Shown: positions 17,662 to 29,405, numbered from the stretch's first letter. The stretch is 64,000 nt of DNA from an uncultured SAR116 cluster alpha proteobacterium (GCA_902547925.1 CACCQD010000004.1:1-64000); one strand, 5' to 3'. Program-made: numbers and translations. Notes: generated from the sequence alone by a model not told the origin.

Positions 17662-19092
17662 TCATATCTCAAAACCCTGTTTTTTGCAAGTTTCCTCGAC
17701 CCGGCGGATGGTCTCTTCGCGGCCAAGCGCAACAATCACATCGACAATTGACGGTGATTGTCTTGTGCCGGTGACAGCAGCGCGAAGCGGCAGGCCGATA
17801 TCCTTCATCTTGACGTCATTGGCGGTGAGCCATTCGCCAAGGAAGGTCTGAAACATCTCGACATTCCAGTCGGTTTCCGGCGCGGCTTGCATCAGGGCAA
17901 CAAGGCGGGCGCAGGCGGCCTGATCAAGCAGGGTGCGGGCGCTCTCATCAAGTTCGGGCGCACCGTCATGCAGCAGAAACCCTGCCGCATCGACAATATC
18001 GAGATGGGATTTGGCTCGGTCACGCAGAAGCGGCATCAGGGTTGTGATCCGTGCCTTGGCGGCGAGGCTCACTGGGGTGATTTTTGGTAGGATAAGGGCA
18101 TAGAGGCTGTCATCATCCATTGCCCGCAGATAATGCGCGTTGAGATCGGCCAGCTTTTCCGGATCAAAGCGCGCCGGCGCTCGCCCAACGGCATCCAGTG
18201 AAAACCAGTCAATCGCCTGGGCACGGCTGATCATTTCATCATCACCATGGCTCCAGCCAAGGCGGAGCAGATAATTGAGCATAGCATCGGCAAGATAGCC
18301 CTGATCGCGGTAGGCACCGACACCAAGCGCGCCATGGCGTTTCGAGAGTTTGGCCCCATCAACGCCATGAATAAGCGGAAGATGGGCAAATTCGGGAACA
18401 TCCCAGCCCATGCTGCGATACACCATCGTCTGGCGAAAGGCGTTGTTGAGATGATCATCACCCCGGATCACATGGGTGATGCCCATGTCATGATCATCGA
18501 CAACGACGGCCAGCATATAGGTGGGGGTGCCATCGGCGCGCAGGATGACCATGTCATCAAGGATCCTGTTCTGCACGGTAACCTCGCCCTGAACCAGATC
18601 GGTAATTGTCGTGCTGCCCTCGTCCGGCATTTTCATGCGCACAACGAAAGAGTGGTATTGCGAGGGCTGGTTTTGCGAGGGCTGTTGGTGGGTGGGCTGA
18701 GTGGGCGCATCAGTGCGGTCACGCCAGGGGGAGCGAAAAGGCAGGCCCGCAGATTTTGCCGCAGCGCGCACATCCTTCAACTCATCCGTGCTCAGATAAC
18801 AGCGATAGGCAGCACCAGCGGCAATCAGGCTGTTGGCAATCTCAACATGCCGGTCCGCACGCGCCGATTGGCTGATCGCCGGCTCATCACTGGCAAGGCC
18901 AAGCCAGTCAAGACCGTCATAGATAGCGGCTACCGCCTCATCAGTTGAGCGTTGACGGTCCGTATCTTCGATGCGGAGCAGATAGCGGCCACCATAGTGA
19001 CGGGCAATCAGCCAGTTGAACAGAGCCGTGCGCGCCCCGCCAATATGCAGGAAACCGGTTGGAGATGGCGCAAAGCGAGTAACCACATTCAT
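17662..19092 (-). CDS. gltX: Glutamyl-tRNA synthetase
   Basis: Class I synthetase, 476 aa, starting MNVVTRFAPSPTGFLHIGGARTALFNW (HIGH-type motif). The KMSKS-type loop is GAKLSKRHGALGVGA. An unusual short low-complexity insertion (TQPTHQQPSQNQPSQYH) lies near residue 145. It is encoded by a 15-bp tandem duplication (CGAGGGCTG units at about 18660-18690 on +). The insertion is in frame and the gene is otherwise intact. Confidence 0.95.
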   Translation of the reverse strand: MNVVTRFAPSPTGFLHIGGARTALFNWLIARHYGGRYLLRIEDTDRQRSTDEAVAAIYDGLDWLGLASDEPAISQSARADRHVEIANSLIAAGAAYRCYLSTDELKDVRAAAKSAGLPFRSPWRDRTDAPTQPTHQQPSQNQPSQYHSFVVRMKMPDEGSTTITDLVQGEVTVQNRILDDMVILRADGTPTYMLAVVVDDHDMGITHVIRGDDHLNNAFRQTMVYRSMGWDVPEFAHLPLIHGVDGAKLSKRHGALGVGAYRDQGYLADAMLNYLLRLGWSHGDDEMISRAQAIDWFSLDAVGRAPARFDPEKLADLNAHYLRAMDDDSLYALILPKITPVSLAAKARITTLMPLLRDRAKSHLDIVDAAGFLLHDGAPELDESARTLLDQAACARLVALMQAAPETDWNVEMFQTFLGEWLTANDVKMKDIGLPLRAAVTGTRQSPSIVDVIVALGREETIRRVEETCKKQGFEI

Positions 19093-19253
19093 TATTTTTT
19101 AACGCCTCTCATGCTGGTGGTTCATGTCACTTGTCCCCACGGACACGGTTCATCCGGTTAGGGAGTCTTTTCAGACGGGCTTTCCAGACAGGGCTACCTG
19201 CGCGGCGCATCCTACATCACGCGCCCTGCCAAAAGCGAGGGAAAAGCTGAGCG

Positions 19254-20751
19254 ATGCTGACGATATTACCTGAACGCCGAATTCTGATCCTGCTTGCTGG
19301 AATGATTGGCGGGATTGCGCTTGTTCGTGGCGGATATGGGGGCCGGGATCTGCGGCTGGCTGGTGTGTTGGAGGCTGCGCCGGTCTGGCTTGGTATTGTG
19401 ATTCGCATGCGGCGCGCCGGGCTGGTGGCTTGGGTGGAGATGGCGCCGATTGAGCAGGCGGCATCACGGGTCGATCACGGACCGAATCAGGGACCGAATG
19501 AGGGACATCAGAGACATCTCAGGCCGGATCGCCTAATGAGTCACGGGCTGAATTGCAGGACGGTCTTACAACCATCATCAGCGGTGAGGTCTATGAGATG
19601 TTTCAGCGGTCCGTGCTGGTGCATCTGCTGGCGATCTTGGGGCCGCATATGGGGCTGTTGTGCTTTTGGGGTGATCCAGCTGGTACGCTTTGCCGGGGCG
19701 ATGTTTCCGGGCTGGGCAGTCGGCGTGGCCCAGCACAAATATGCCTTGTTGGTGGGGCTGATGGAGTGAGTGAGCCAGCTTGCCGGAAAGGGCGAGGTGC
19801 CCGCGTCGGGATTGATCGGGGTGGGATTGGAGGGCGCGCGCTGGGTGATGGAAACGGGGATTCTGGCGTTGGTGGCGGTGGCCGAATTTTTTGCCGGTCT
19901 GCCCTATGCCGGTTGGCGCGCGCTGCCGCCCGGCTTTGCGCTGTTGTGTCTGGGGCTTGGCGGCTGGTGGTTGGCGCTGCCTGGTGCAGGGCGTGGTGAA
20001 GAAGGGGCAGGTCATGGGCTGCAAAATGAGGCAGGACACAAGGCGGCACAAGGGTCGCAAAATAGGCCGCTTAGCACTATCTGTTTATCGCGTAAATCGC
20101 ACATATTACTCAAGTCGCACATATCACGCATATCGCACATAGCGAAGAGTACGGGGGTGATGCTGATGGTCGCCGCTCTGATGATGTGGGCACTGACACC
20201 AGCGCCAGACGGGGCTCTGCTCGCTCGTGGCAGAACGTCCATTCTGGTGCTGGTGGGACCAAATTGTCAGGCAATCCAAATTGCCCCAAGCACCACTCGC
20301 ACTAGACGCACAGGCGCAGGCCGGGGATGCTGTCAGATTTTACAAAAAGCACTGCGTCCCAGCTGCTAGCGCAGGAGATCATCGACCATGTCACAGCGAT
20401 GGATGCTGGGACGGATGCTGTGAAAAAACCAACAATGTAAAACAGCGTTGACGACAGGCGTAGCCCAATTATGCTGTTGGGTAGTCACGGCCAGAAACTG
20501 GCGGTTGCCCGGCACCGGGGAGCGCTCACACGTGCCTTTCGCAGCGGCGCTGACCTGGTGCTGGGCTTTACGGCGCCCCGCTATGCCTGCCATGTGCGGG
20601 TTTTCACCGTCACCCGGTTATGGGACGCGAATTTTCTGCTGCTGTTCAACGCATATGGATCAATTGCTACTCAGCCATCACCCGCAGACAGCCGAAGGAC
20701 TGGGGTCATAGATTATAGAGTGTGGCCCACGCGTGAGGGCAGCAGAAAATG
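19254..20751 (+). pseudogene. comEC: Degraded ComEC/Rec2 DNA-uptake channel gene
   Basis: ComEC-like blocks occur in order but in different frames. The start LTILPERRILILLAGMIGGIALVRGG is in the frame of 19254. VLVHLLAILGPHMGLLCFWG (compare HLLAISGLHMGLL) is in the frame of 19553. VIQLVRFAGAMFPGWAVG is back in the first frame, with a TGA at 19767-19769. LIGVGLEGARWVMETGILALVAVAEFFAGLPYAGWRALPP and VMLMVAALMMWALTPAPDGALL follow. A C-terminal piece (LGSHGQKLAVARHRGALTRAFRSGADLVLG) is in the frame of 20471. Much of the central competence domain is missing. The position between gltX and lexA is where intact comEC sits in many alphaproteobacteria. Confidence 0.82.
20097..20145. repeat. Short repeat TCGCACATA x3 inside comEC pseudogene
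   Basis: TCGCACATA occurs three times within about 50 bp, with periods near 18 and 15. It is probably a slippage expansion that accumulated after the gene died. Confidence 0.65.
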
Positions 20752-20963
20752 AACAAGAAAAATAAAGATATAACGGGTAACGCGATAATATATGCCGATA
20801 CAACGTAATGCGATAACGGTCAGGAGTTGTTACGCTCCGCCCGTGAACTGGTCGGGATCTGGCCAGACCAAAGGGCCGGCCAGAGTAAAATATTACGCAA
20901 AGAAAAATATGATTCTGCGCGGTGGCAGCTCCGGCTTAATGAGCCCGGATTGATAGGCCTAGG

Positions 20964-21596
20964 TTAATAATTGCGGATCAGGCCGGCAAGTTTGCCCTGC
21001 ACCTCGACCGCGTCGGTCTCAAAATACCGAGTTTCGTAGCGCGGATTGGCAGCTTCAAGCCCGATCCGGCCCGGTTCCTTGAGCAGGGTTTTCAGCGTTG
21101 CCTCCTGCTTGTTGATCAAGGCAACGACAATTTCCCCGTGATTGGCGCTGCTGGCGCGTTCGATAACCACGGTATCACCATCGAGAATGCCCGCCTCAAT
21201 CATCGAATCACCGACAATCTCAAGGGCGAAATGTTCGCCACTGCCAATCATGCTGGCCGGAACCTCAAGATGGTTGCTGGGGTCGCTCAACGCCTCAATC
21301 GGGGTGCCGGCGGCAATCCGCCCGAGAAGAGGAAGGGTCACCGCCTCGGCAGCGGCGGCCACAGCCTGGGTGAGAGAGGGGGCGCCAGCCGGGCGCAGAA
21401 TTTCAATGGCGCGGGCGCGGTTGGCGAGGCGGCGGATATGGCCGCGTTCCTCCAGCCCTGACACTAGACGGTGAACCCCCGATTTCGAGGCAAGGCCGAG
21501 CGCATCGCGCATCTCATCAAAAGAGGGCGGCACATTATTTTCAGCGGCATGGCTGACGAGAAATTCGAGAAGTTCGCTTTGCTTGCGGGTTAGCAT
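20964..21596 (-). CDS. lexA: LexA repressor
   Basis: SOS master repressor and self-cleaving serine peptidase, 210 aa. The N-terminal winged helix ([45 protein letters not shown]) is followed by the cleavage site in GRIAAGTP. The catalytic Ser is in [11 protein letters not shown] and the Lys in [12 protein letters not shown]. The upstream region carries an alphaproteobacterial SOS box, so autoregulation is likely. It converges on the dead comEC. Confidence 0.96.
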   Translation of the reverse strand: MLTRKQSELLEFLVSHAAENNVPPSFDEMRDALGLASKSGVHRLVSGLEERGHIRRLANRARAIEILRPAGAPSLTQAVAAAAEAVTLPLLGRIAAGTPIEALSDPSNHLEVPASMIGSGEHFALEIVGDSMIEAGILDGDTVVIERASSANHGEIVVALINKQEATLKTLLKEPGRIGLEAANPRYETRYFETDAVEVQGKLAGLIRNY

Positions 21597-21671
21597 CTGG
21601 CTCTCCAGTTCGACATGAGATATTTATAAGTCATTCGTGATTTTTTCATGAATATTCTCTGTTTATGTTAT

Positions 21672-21686
21672 GTTCTATCTTTGTTC
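21672..21686. promoter_or_regulatory. LexA (SOS) box upstream of lexA
   Basis: GTTCTATCTTTGTTC is an exact match to the alphaproteobacterial LexA operator GTTC-N7-GTTC. It lies 76 bp upstream of the lexA start codon. The consensus is established for alphaproteobacteria; its use here is inferred from position. Confidence 0.8.
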
Positions 21687-21804
21687 GCGCTCAGGGTCAA
21701 GCAAAAGAACAAATTAATGAACAAATCAGGATCAGATGGAGGTTTGGGAGAATTTCGGCTGAGGCGTAGTGAGAGCCTTAGGGCATCAAAGCTTTGGGGC
21801 GGAG

Positions 21805-23169
21805 CTAGAGAAGGGGGGGAATTGGCAGGGCGGTGACAAGATCGCCGATGGCGCGCTCAGGATCAAAGGGCTGGCGGACAAGCAACGCATCCGAGCGCGA
21901 GAGAACCGAGATCATCGAGCTGTCCTGCCGGTCAAAGGGGGTGATCAGCGGCAGATCATCGCAGCTATGGCTGAGGCGGGCGCGCAGATAATCCTCACGC
22001 TGGTCATTGGCAGGAAGCGGCGTTGCCAGCCGCGCCGTCAGCAGCGTCTCATCCGGTGCCCCGCCCGCCATATGAAGAATCGAGGGACGAAGGAAAATCA
22101 GCGCGCAGACAGCGCTGGAGACAGGATTGCCTGGCAGGCCAAGCAGCGGAATACCATCAACCCGACCATAGATCAGTGGCTTTCCCGGGCGCATCGCGAT
22201 CTTCCAGAAATCAAGCGCGCTTTTGGGGGAAGTGGCGGTGTCGGTGGTGGTGGCTTCGAGGTCGGAGACGATGTGGTCATGCACACCAACTGAGGCACCG
22301 CCGGTGGTGACAATCAGATCAAGCGGGCCATCGCCCACACACTGCGCTTCTCTTGCATCTCCTATATCTCTTAGACTTTTTACGTTTCTTACACTTCTTA
22401 CGCGGGCAAGCATCGCGCCCGGCTGGTCCCGTGCAATGCCAAGCGGCACGGCAATGGCACCGCAGGCAGCGACAAAGGCAGCAAGATAGGCGGCGTTCGA
22501 GGAAATGATCTGGCCGGGGCCGGGGGTTTCACCCGGGCTGACCAGCTCATCCCCGGTGGACAGGATGCCAACACGGGGGCGCGCATGAAAAGCGGCCTCA
22601 GCATGGCCGGTTGATAGCGCCAGTGCCAGGGCGCGCGCCGAGAGCGGCGTGCCGGCGGGCAATATCTGCGTGCCGGCTTTGACATCAAGCCCGGCAGTCC
22701 GGATGAAGCGGCCGGTGATCGGGGCCTCGGTAAGGGTGATGCTTGCGCCATTCTGTTCGGCGCTGGCGATGACATCTTCCTGCGGGATGATCGCATCGCC
22801 CCCATCGGGCACCACCGCACCGGTGAAAATGCGCACCGCCTCGCCGCTGTCAAGCCTGCCCGTCCAGGGATGGCCGGCGGCAGATTCGCCAATGCGGGTG
22901 AGGGTGATTTGCCCCTGGTTGTTGTTGTTGGCAAATATTAGGTCATGGCAATCGGCAGCATTGACCGCATAGCCATCCATCGCCGAGACATCCCGTTCGG
23001 GGAGGGTCAGGCGTGAGGCCAGGGGCGCGGCCAGTATGCGGCCATGCGCGCGCTCCAGCGGCAGTTGTTCACTGTCGGTGCGCGGCAAGCCCTCAAGAAT
23101 GCGGGCCAGCGCTTGATTAACCGGAAGCAAAGGCGGCATTGATTTTTTGGACGGGGAGTCAGTTGGCAT
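21805..23169 (-). CDS. moeA: Molybdopterin molybdenumtransferase
   Basis: Inserts molybdate into adenylated molybdopterin, the last step of molybdenum cofactor synthesis. The protein is 454 aa from ATG 23169 (MPTDSPSKKSMPPLLPVNQAL), overlapping the end of moaC by 11 bp. The motifs LPERDVSAMDGYAVN, STGDELVSPGE, VTTGGASVGVHD and GLPGNPVSS are present. A repeat-like in-frame insertion (RSVRNVKSLRDIGDARE) precedes the TTGGASVG motif. It is encoded by a run of GTAAGAA-like units at about 22350-22400. The enzyme is probably still functional. Confidence 0.94.
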   Translation of the reverse strand: MPTDSPSKKSMPPLLPVNQALARILEGLPRTDSEQLPLERAHGRILAAPLASRLTLPERDVSAMDGYAVNAADCHDLIFANNNNQGQITLTRIGESAAGHPWTGRLDSGEAVRIFTGAVVPDGGDAIIPQEDVIASAEQNGASITLTEAPITGRFIRTAGLDVKAGTQILPAGTPLSARALALALSTGHAEAAFHARPRVGILSTGDELVSPGETPGPGQIISSNAAYLAAFVAACGAIAVPLGIARDQPGAMLARVRSVRNVKSLRDIGDAREAQCVGDGPLDLIVTTGGASVGVHDHIVSDLEATTTDTATSPKSALDFWKIAMRPGKPLIYGRVDGIPLLGLPGNPVSSAVCALIFLRPSILHMAGGAPDETLLTARLATPLPANDQREDYLRARLSHSCDDLPLITPFDRQDSSMISVLSRSDALLVRQPFDPERAIGDLVTALPIPPLL

Positions 23170-23635
23170 TGAATTCACCGGATTTGCCACCCGATTTATG
23201 CGTAAGGTGGATGTTGGTGATGACCATCGAACGGTCAACCGCTTTGCACATGTCATAGATGGTCAGCGCGGCGATTGAGGCGGCAGTCATTGCCTCCATC
23301 TCGATGCCGGTGCGCCCGGTAACAGCACAGATGGCGGTGATGCGGATGCCCGGAAGGCTGACATCGGGGGTGAGGTCAAGCGTGACATGATCAAGGCCAA
23401 GCGGATGACAGAGCGGGATCAGCGCAGCTGTCTGTTTGGCCCCCATGATGCCGCCAAGACGCGCCACCTGAAGGACATCGCCCTTTTTCGCGCTGCCATC
23501 AATGATCATGGCGAGGGTTTCGGGCTGCATGGTGATCTCGCCACAGGCAATGGCGCGGCGGTCGGTCACTGGCTTTTCGCCGACATTGACCATACGCGCG
23601 GCACCGTCGCTGTCAAAATGGGTAAAATCGGCCAT
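23159..23635 (-). CDS. moaC: Cyclic pyranopterin monophosphate synthase
   Basis: Makes cyclic pyranopterin monophosphate with MoaA in molybdenum cofactor synthesis, 158 aa. ARLGGIMGAKQTAALIPLCHPLGL and GIEMEAMTAASIAALTIYDMCKAVD match the family, including the catalytic Lys/His region. Its 3' end overlaps moeA. Confidence 0.96.
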   Translation of the reverse strand: MADFTHFDSDGAARMVNVGEKPVTDRRAIACGEITMQPETLAMIIDGSAKKGDVLQVARLGGIMGAKQTAALIPLCHPLGLDHVTLDLTPDVSLPGIRITAICAVTGRTGIEMEAMTAASIAALTIYDMCKAVDRSMVITNIHLTHKSGGKSGEFNAN

Positions 23636-23793
23636 CGGCAGGTATCTCCCTCAGTTTTCCTCGTTTTGTCCTGGTCGTAATGTCCTAGTTGGCAAATAGC
23701 ATGTATCTCGCAAAGATAGCATGCCACGGCGATAAGGTAATGATCATTCAGCAGCAATGATGATCATTTTTCAGAGAGGATCAGTGTAGTCGA

Positions 23794-24603
23794 TCATTTC
23801 AGTTTGGCGGCAACCGGGTTGGCGAGGATCGCTCTTGTGGCGGCGGCAACATCATCGGCGCGCATCAGCGACTCACCAATCAGGAAACAGCGTGCGCCAG
23901 ATTGCGCCATGCGGGCAAGATCGGCCGGGGCGAAGAGCCCGCTCTCGGCGATGGCAATGCGGTCATCGGGAAGGTGCGGGAGCATCGCCGCGCCCACATC
24001 AAGCGAGATGTCCATGGTTTTGAGGTTGCGGTTATTGATTCCCATCAAGGGTGATTTCAGGCGGTAGGCACGCTCCAACTCGGCCGCGTCATGCACCTCG
24101 ATCAGAACATCCATGCCGTAATCATGGGCGCAGGCCTCTAGCTCGGCAGCGCGCGCATCATCAAGCGCGGCCATGATCAGGAGGATGCAGTCAGCGCCAA
24201 GGGCTCTGGACTCGGCGATCTGTGCCACATCGATGATGAAATCCTTGCGCAGAACTGGCAGTCGGACAGCGGCGCGAGCGGCCACCAGAAATTCCGTTGC
24301 CCCCTGAAACCACGGGCCATCGGTCAACACCGACAGGCAGGTGGCCCCACCCGCCTCATAGGCGGCGGCCAGATTCTCAGGCTTGAAATCAGCCCGGATC
24401 AGTCCTTTTGAGGGGGAGGCCTTTTTCAGCTCGGCTATCAGGCCGTAACCGCTGGCCGAAGCGGCGGCAAGGGCGACGGTAAAACCACGGACGGGCGAGG
24501 CCGCCTTTGCCGCGCGGTCAAGATCGGCCATGCTACTTGTCCGGGTGAGGGATGCAACCTCATCACGCTTGCCAGCGATGATCTTTGCCAGAATGTCAGT
24601 CAT
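23794..24603 (-). CDS. trpC: Indole-3-glycerol phosphate synthase
   Basis: TIM-barrel enzyme of tryptophan synthesis (CdRP to indole-3-glycerol phosphate), 269 aa. [16 protein letters not shown] holds the catalytic Lys, and [16 protein letters not shown] and IAESGLF follow as expected. ATG 24603 overlaps the trpD stop by 8 bp (ATGACTGA), implying translational coupling. The track start one codon earlier is a TTG. moaC begins 158 bp downstream. Confidence 0.96.
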   Translation of the reverse strand: MTDILAKIIAGKRDEVASLTRTSSMADLDRAAKAASPVRGFTVALAAASASGYGLIAELKKASPSKGLIRADFKPENLAAAYEAGGATCLSVLTDGPWFQGATEFLVAARAAVRLPVLRKDFIIDVAQIAESRALGADCILLIMAALDDARAAELEACAHDYGMDVLIEVHDAAELERAYRLKSPLMGINNRNLKTMDISLDVGAAMLPHLPDDRIAIAESGLFAPADLARMAQSGARCFLIGESLMRADDVAAATRAILANPVAAKLK

Positions 24604-25690
24604 CAAACGGCCTTTCTGTCTGTGTCACGCCGCCTGTATAAGGCGGCGTGTTGGTGATGCGCACAAGCGCGGCAAGCGCGCCGCTGGCGCGGCCATCGTC
24701 AAGCGAGGTTTTTGCCATCGACGCACCATCGGCAAGCGAGGCGGCATGCCCACCGGCAACAAGCGCGGCGGCAGCGTTGAAGATGACAATATCACGATAG
24801 GGGCCGGTGGCTCCATCAAGAAGGGCGCGCAGATGCACCGCATTTTCGGCTGGTGTGCCGCCCAGCAGAGCATCTAGGTTGACTTCCTCAAGGCCGATAT
24901 CGGACGGCTGGATGGTGAATTCGGTGATCTGGCCATCGGCAAGGGCGGCGACATGGGTGGGGCCAGTGGTGGTGACCTCATCAAGGCCGTCTGCGCCATG
25001 CACAACCCAGGCATGGGTGGTGCCAAGCTGAGCCAACGCCTCGGCAAAGGGGCGGCACCATTTGCGGTCAAAGACGCCGACCATGATGCGCTGAACCAGC
25101 GCCGGATTGGCAAGCGGCCCCAACAGATTGAAGATGGTGCGAACACCGAGATCGGCACGCACCGGCCCGACATGGCGCATCGCCGCATGATGACGCGGCG
25201 CCATCAGGAAGCAGACCCCGGCCTCGGCAAGAGCGCGCTCAACCAGCGGCATCTCGCAGTCAAGATTGACCTCAAGACAAGACAGCACATCGGCAGCCCC
25301 GCTTTTGGAGGAGATCGCCCGATTGCCATGTTTGGCGACAGGAACGTCGCAGCCAGCCACGACGAAGGCGGTGGCGGTGGAAATATTATAGGTGCCGATG
25401 CAATCACCACCGGTGCCGACGATATCCATCGCTCCGGTGGGTGCTTCAATGGTGGTGGCCTTGACGCGCATTACGCTGGCGGCGGCGGCGATATCCTCGA
25501 CACGCTCCCCGCGCATTTTCAGGGCAACAAGAAAGGCCGACATCTGAATTTGGCTGACCTTGCCCTCCATGATCGCATCAAAACAGCCCCTGATGACGTC
25601 AGGAGCAGGCATCTCGCTTTCAATTTTTTGGCCGTCAATCTTCTGGCCGTCAATAAGGGCCAGCAGCGCGGTTTTCATTATGTCAGTCAT
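24596..25690 (-). CDS. trpD: Anthranilate phosphoribosyltransferase
   Basis: Second step of tryptophan synthesis, 364 aa from ATG 25690 ([16 protein letters not shown]). ATG 25678 is an alternative, and the track start at 25744 lacks family similarity. The PRPP-binding [19 protein letters not shown] and [18 protein letters not shown] are intact. The N-terminus contains a duplicated pentapeptide, [10 protein letters not shown], from a 15-bp tandem repeat (about 25628-25655). The first 11 bases of the trpD and trpC coding regions are the same (ATGACTGACAT). Confidence 0.95.
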   Translation of the reverse strand: MTDIMKTALLALIDGQKIDGQKIESEMPAPDVIRGCFDAIMEGKVSQIQMSAFLVALKMRGERVEDIAAAASVMRVKATTIEAPTGAMDIVGTGGDCIGTYNISTATAFVVAGCDVPVAKHGNRAISSKSGAADVLSCLEVNLDCEMPLVERALAEAGVCFLMAPRHHAAMRHVGPVRADLGVRTIFNLLGPLANPALVQRIMVGVFDRKWCRPFAEALAQLGTTHAWVVHGADGLDEVTTTGPTHVAALADGQITEFTIQPSDIGLEEVNLDALLGGTPAENAVHLRALLDGATGPYRDIVIFNAAAALVAGGHAASLADGASMAKTSLDDGRASGALAALVRITNTPPYTGGVTQTERPFDD

Positions 25691-25744
25691 GACGCAATCC
25701 AGAGCAAAGGAAACAATCGCGCATATAAGCAGGTTTGAGGGCAT

Positions 25745-26116
25745 GTGAAAAGATGCAGATGGACGGCTTTTGTCGCAGACCAGCTGAAAGATGGCGTGGC
25801 GTGGGGGTGGCGTGGGGGGAGAGGTGCGCGGGGGATGTTTGTGAGGGCGATGGTGCTTTGGGTAATAAGGTCGTGGATAAAGTTTGCGGCAAAAGAGGCG
25901 GCAGGGGGATGGCTTTTGCGGAAAATAGAGGGCGGGGGGCTGTGGTAGTTTTGCCCCATCGCTGATTTAACAATCAACTTGCGGGCGATTAACAAATTCG
26001 GCTAAAGCGCGCCCATTTCTGGATGCCCGTTTTCGGATGCCCATTATGGTTTCCGATTTCGGGATACCCATTCAAGGACGTCCGGGTTCGGGATGATGTT
26101 TTTCAGCCTTTGCCGT
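25745..26116. other. Non-coding spacer between trpD and the sulfhydrylase remnant
   Basis: About 370 bp without a supported gene. It holds G-rich stretches and a run of imperfect repeats around GGATGCCC(G/A)TTT (about 26017-26080). The short track ORFs here show no family features. Confidence 0.6.
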
Positions 26117-27097
<981 letters not shown>

Positions 27098-27208
27098 CGA
27101 GAAAGCCCGCCGGGAGCTGATGATAAGCAAAGGGGGCTGTTGCCAAATGGTGATGGCCCCTTTTGGTATGTCTGGTCTTTTCTTGACTTTGGTTAGGCGG
27201 GCATCTTT

Positions 27209-27880
27209 TCAGGCGTGCATCTGGTCGGGAAAGCGCTGGTCAAGGCGCAGGATCTGCGTCTCCAGCTGGGCCAGCGCCTCGCCATCAGGAACAGAGGCAC
27301 CGCAGAGCCGCAGAAAATTTGCCAGAATGCGGTAGCCAGCGACCGAGGCAATCGATTCCGGATGAAACTGCACGCCATGCAAATCCGCATCGACATGCGA
27401 GAGGCCCATGATCGCCCCCGCCGCGGTGCGGGCGGTGACTGTGAGTTCGGGGGGCAGGCTGTCCTCTTCAACATCAAGCGAGTGATAGCGGGTGACTGGA
27501 AATTCCTCTGGACAGCCGGACAGGATCTCGGTGCGGACAGCGTTTGAATGGCTGAGCGCGACAAGCGATAATTTGCCATGCACCGGCGGATCAAAGGGTT
27601 TGACACGCCCGCCAAAGGCAACGGCCAGCGCCTGATGGCCAAGACAGACGCCAAGCACCGGAACCCGGCCCTTGGCCGCGCGGATGAGATCAATCGTGAT
27701 GCCGGCATTTTCAGGCGTTCCTGGACCGGGCGAGATGATGATCCCCTGCGGCGCTGCATCCAAAATATCAGCAACCGTTGCGGCGTCATTGCGGATGATT
27801 TCTACCTCAGCACCAAGGTCGGAGAGAAAATGCCAAAGATTCCACGTAAAGCTGTCATAGTTATCAATCAGCGTGAACAT
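27209..27880 (-). CDS. trpG: Anthranilate synthase component II (glutamine amidotransferase)
   Basis: Class I glutamine amidotransferase that feeds ammonia to TrpE, 223 aa from ATG 27880 (MFTLIDNYDSFTWNLWHFL). The catalytic Cys is in PVLGVCLGHQALA and the His/Glu pair in GVQFHPESIAS. It could also serve 4-amino-4-deoxychorismate synthase (pabA). No trpE lies in the window. It is separated from trpD by the sulfhydrylase remnant, so the usual trpGDC order is interrupted. Confidence 0.94.
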   Translation of the reverse strand: MFTLIDNYDSFTWNLWHFLSDLGAEVEIIRNDAATVADILDAAPQGIIISPGPGTPENAGITIDLIRAAKGRVPVLGVCLGHQALAVAFGGRVKPFDPPVHGKLSLVALSHSNAVRTEILSGCPEEFPVTRYHSLDVEEDSLPPELTVTARTAAGAIMGLSHVDADLHGVQFHPESIASVAGYRILANFLRLCGASVPDGEALAQLETQILRLDQRFPDQMHA

Positions 27881-28113
27881 GGGGTTAATCCTCGAAAGCG
27901 GGTGGTGGCTGGCAGGACAGACGTTGCAGGACGGCAGCATAGCAGGGTTCTACCGACAGATAAAAGCCAATATGTGTGAGGTGCGGTGGTAATTTTGGGC
28001 TGAGTGGGTTGGATATAGGGTGGAATGGGTGTATTTATATACGGTAAAATAATACCTTGTTTTTGACCCATTGAAAAATAACAATAATTTTAAATTATCT
28101 GAATTTTTTCTGT

Positions 28114-28142
28114 TTGACGGCGGGTGATGATGCGCCTATAAC
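28114..28142 (+). promoter_or_regulatory. Strong candidate sigma70 promoter for rplM-rpsI
   Basis: TTGACG (28114-28119) and TATAAC (28137-28142) are separated by 17 bp. An AT-rich stretch precedes them (AATAATTTTAAATTATCTGAATTTTTTC), like an UP element. The rplM start is about 120 bp downstream. The consensus match is very good. Confidence 0.65.
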
Positions 28143-28263
28143 CCAACCCAGCTCTCCGGCGCGCGCCTGCTGGCCGCCCGTTTTTAACGACCGTATTCTG
28201 ACTGAATTCTGATTGAATTCCTACTGGACTCTGGCTGGATCAGAGATTTTTGGAGACACCATT

Positions 28264-28731
28264 ATGCCTTTGCCAAGGACCTATGTCGCAACGCCGAAAG
28301 ACATCGAAAAGAAATGGTTCGTTGTCGATGCGGAAGATCTGGTACTGGGCCGCATGGCCTCGCTGATCGCTCTGCGGGTGCGCGGCAAACACAAGCCAAC
28401 CTATACACCGAACATGGATTGCGGTGATCACGTGATTGTCGTCAATGCCGAAAAGGTGAGGCTGACCGGCAACAAGCGCGCGAACAAAACCTATTACTGG
28501 CACACCGGCTATCCAGGCGGCATCAAGGAACGCACAGCCGAGAAAATTCTTGACGGTAAGTTCCCGACCCGCGTTGTCGAAAAAGCCGTTGAGCGGATGA
28601 TCCCGCGTGGCCCGCTTGGCCGCAACGCAATGCGCAATCTGCATGTCTATGCCGGGCCAACACACCCGCATGAGGCGCAGCAACCCGAAACGCTGGACAT
28701 CGCCAGTATGAACGTCAAGAACAAGAGGTAG
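28264..28731 (+). CDS. rplM: 50S ribosomal protein L13
   Basis: Large-subunit protein, 155 aa. The start ATG 28264 gives [25 protein letters not shown]; the track start at 28213 is too long. [27 protein letters not shown] and [24 protein letters not shown] are L13 signatures. It is paired with rpsI 2 bp downstream, the universal rplM-rpsI operon. Confidence 0.97.
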   Translation: MPLPRTYVATPKDIEKKWFVVDAEDLVLGRMASLIALRVRGKHKPTYTPNMDCGDHVIVVNAEKVRLTGNKRANKTYYWHTGYPGGIKERTAEKILDGKFPTRVVEKAVERMIPRGPLGRNAMRNLHVYAGPTHPHEAQQPETLDIASMNVKNKR

Positions 28732-28733
28732 TT

Positions 28734-29252
28734 ATGGCTGAAAAGACACAAACAGACGCCGCTGAAGCCACTGGCATGGCCGCGCTTGGCGCGCTGACAG
28801 AGGATGCTGCTGCGCCCACAATTGCTGAGGCACCTGTTGCTCCGGCAGAACCGAAGATCGACAATCTTGGCCGTTCCTACGCAACCGGCCGGCGGAAAGT
28901 CTCAGCAGCGCGTGTATGGGTGAAGCGGGGCACAGGCCAGATGAAAATCAATGGCCGGGACGTGAGTGAATATTTTGCCCGTCCGGTGTTGCAGATGATC
29001 CTTGCACAACCGTTCGAGACAACCGAGCGTGTTGGCGAGTTCGACGTGATCGCCACCGTCAAGGGTGGGGGCCTGTCCGGACAGGCTGGCGCTGTACGCC
29101 ATGGCATCAGCCGGGCGCTGACGCTGTTTGAGCCGGGCCTGCGGCCGGCGCTGAAGGCTGGGGGCTTCCTGACACGGGATTCACGCGCTGTCGAGCGGAA
29201 GAAATATGGTAAGGCGAAAGCCCGCAAGAGCTTCCAGTTTTCGAAGCGTTAG
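28734..29252 (+). CDS. rpsI: 30S ribosomal protein S9
   Basis: Small-subunit protein, 172 aa, longer than E. coli S9 (about 130) because of an Ala/Glu-rich N-terminal extension of about 40 residues, common in alphaproteobacteria. The core [20 protein letters not shown] and the C-terminal basic tail ending FSKR, which contacts P-site tRNA, are intact. It is followed by a rho-independent terminator. Confidence 0.97.
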   Translation: MAEKTQTDAAEATGMAALGALTEDAAAPTIAEAPVAPAEPKIDNLGRSYATGRRKVSAARVWVKRGTGQMKINGRDVSEYFARPVLQMILAQPFETTERVGEFDVIATVKGGGLSGQAGAVRHGISRALTLFEPGLRPALKAGGFLTRDSRAVERKKYGKAKARKSFQFSKR

Positions 29253-29283
29253 CGTTCGCCAAGACTTTTCACAAGTGCGAGAG

Positions 29284-29308
29284 CCCGGCCCTTTGGCCGG
29301 GTTTTTTG
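29284..29308 (+). terminator. Rho-independent terminator of rplM-rpsI
   Basis: CCCGGCC-CTTT-GGCCGGG forms a perfect 7-bp stem with a 4-nt loop, followed by TTTTTT, 31 bp after the rpsI stop. Confidence 0.9.
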
Positions 29309-29405
29309 TTGGAGGCGAATGCTGGCGGGTGCATGTTTAGAACTCATGCTTGGTGGCTATTTTTTGGGGCTCGTCAAATCGCAATTCAAGGAGGCAACGA
29401 CGATC

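Noticed and set aside
21707-21722. Second SOS box GAAC..GAAC beyond the lexA operator
   Set aside because: The spacing is 8, not 7, so it does not meet the GTTC-N7-GTTC rule on either strand.
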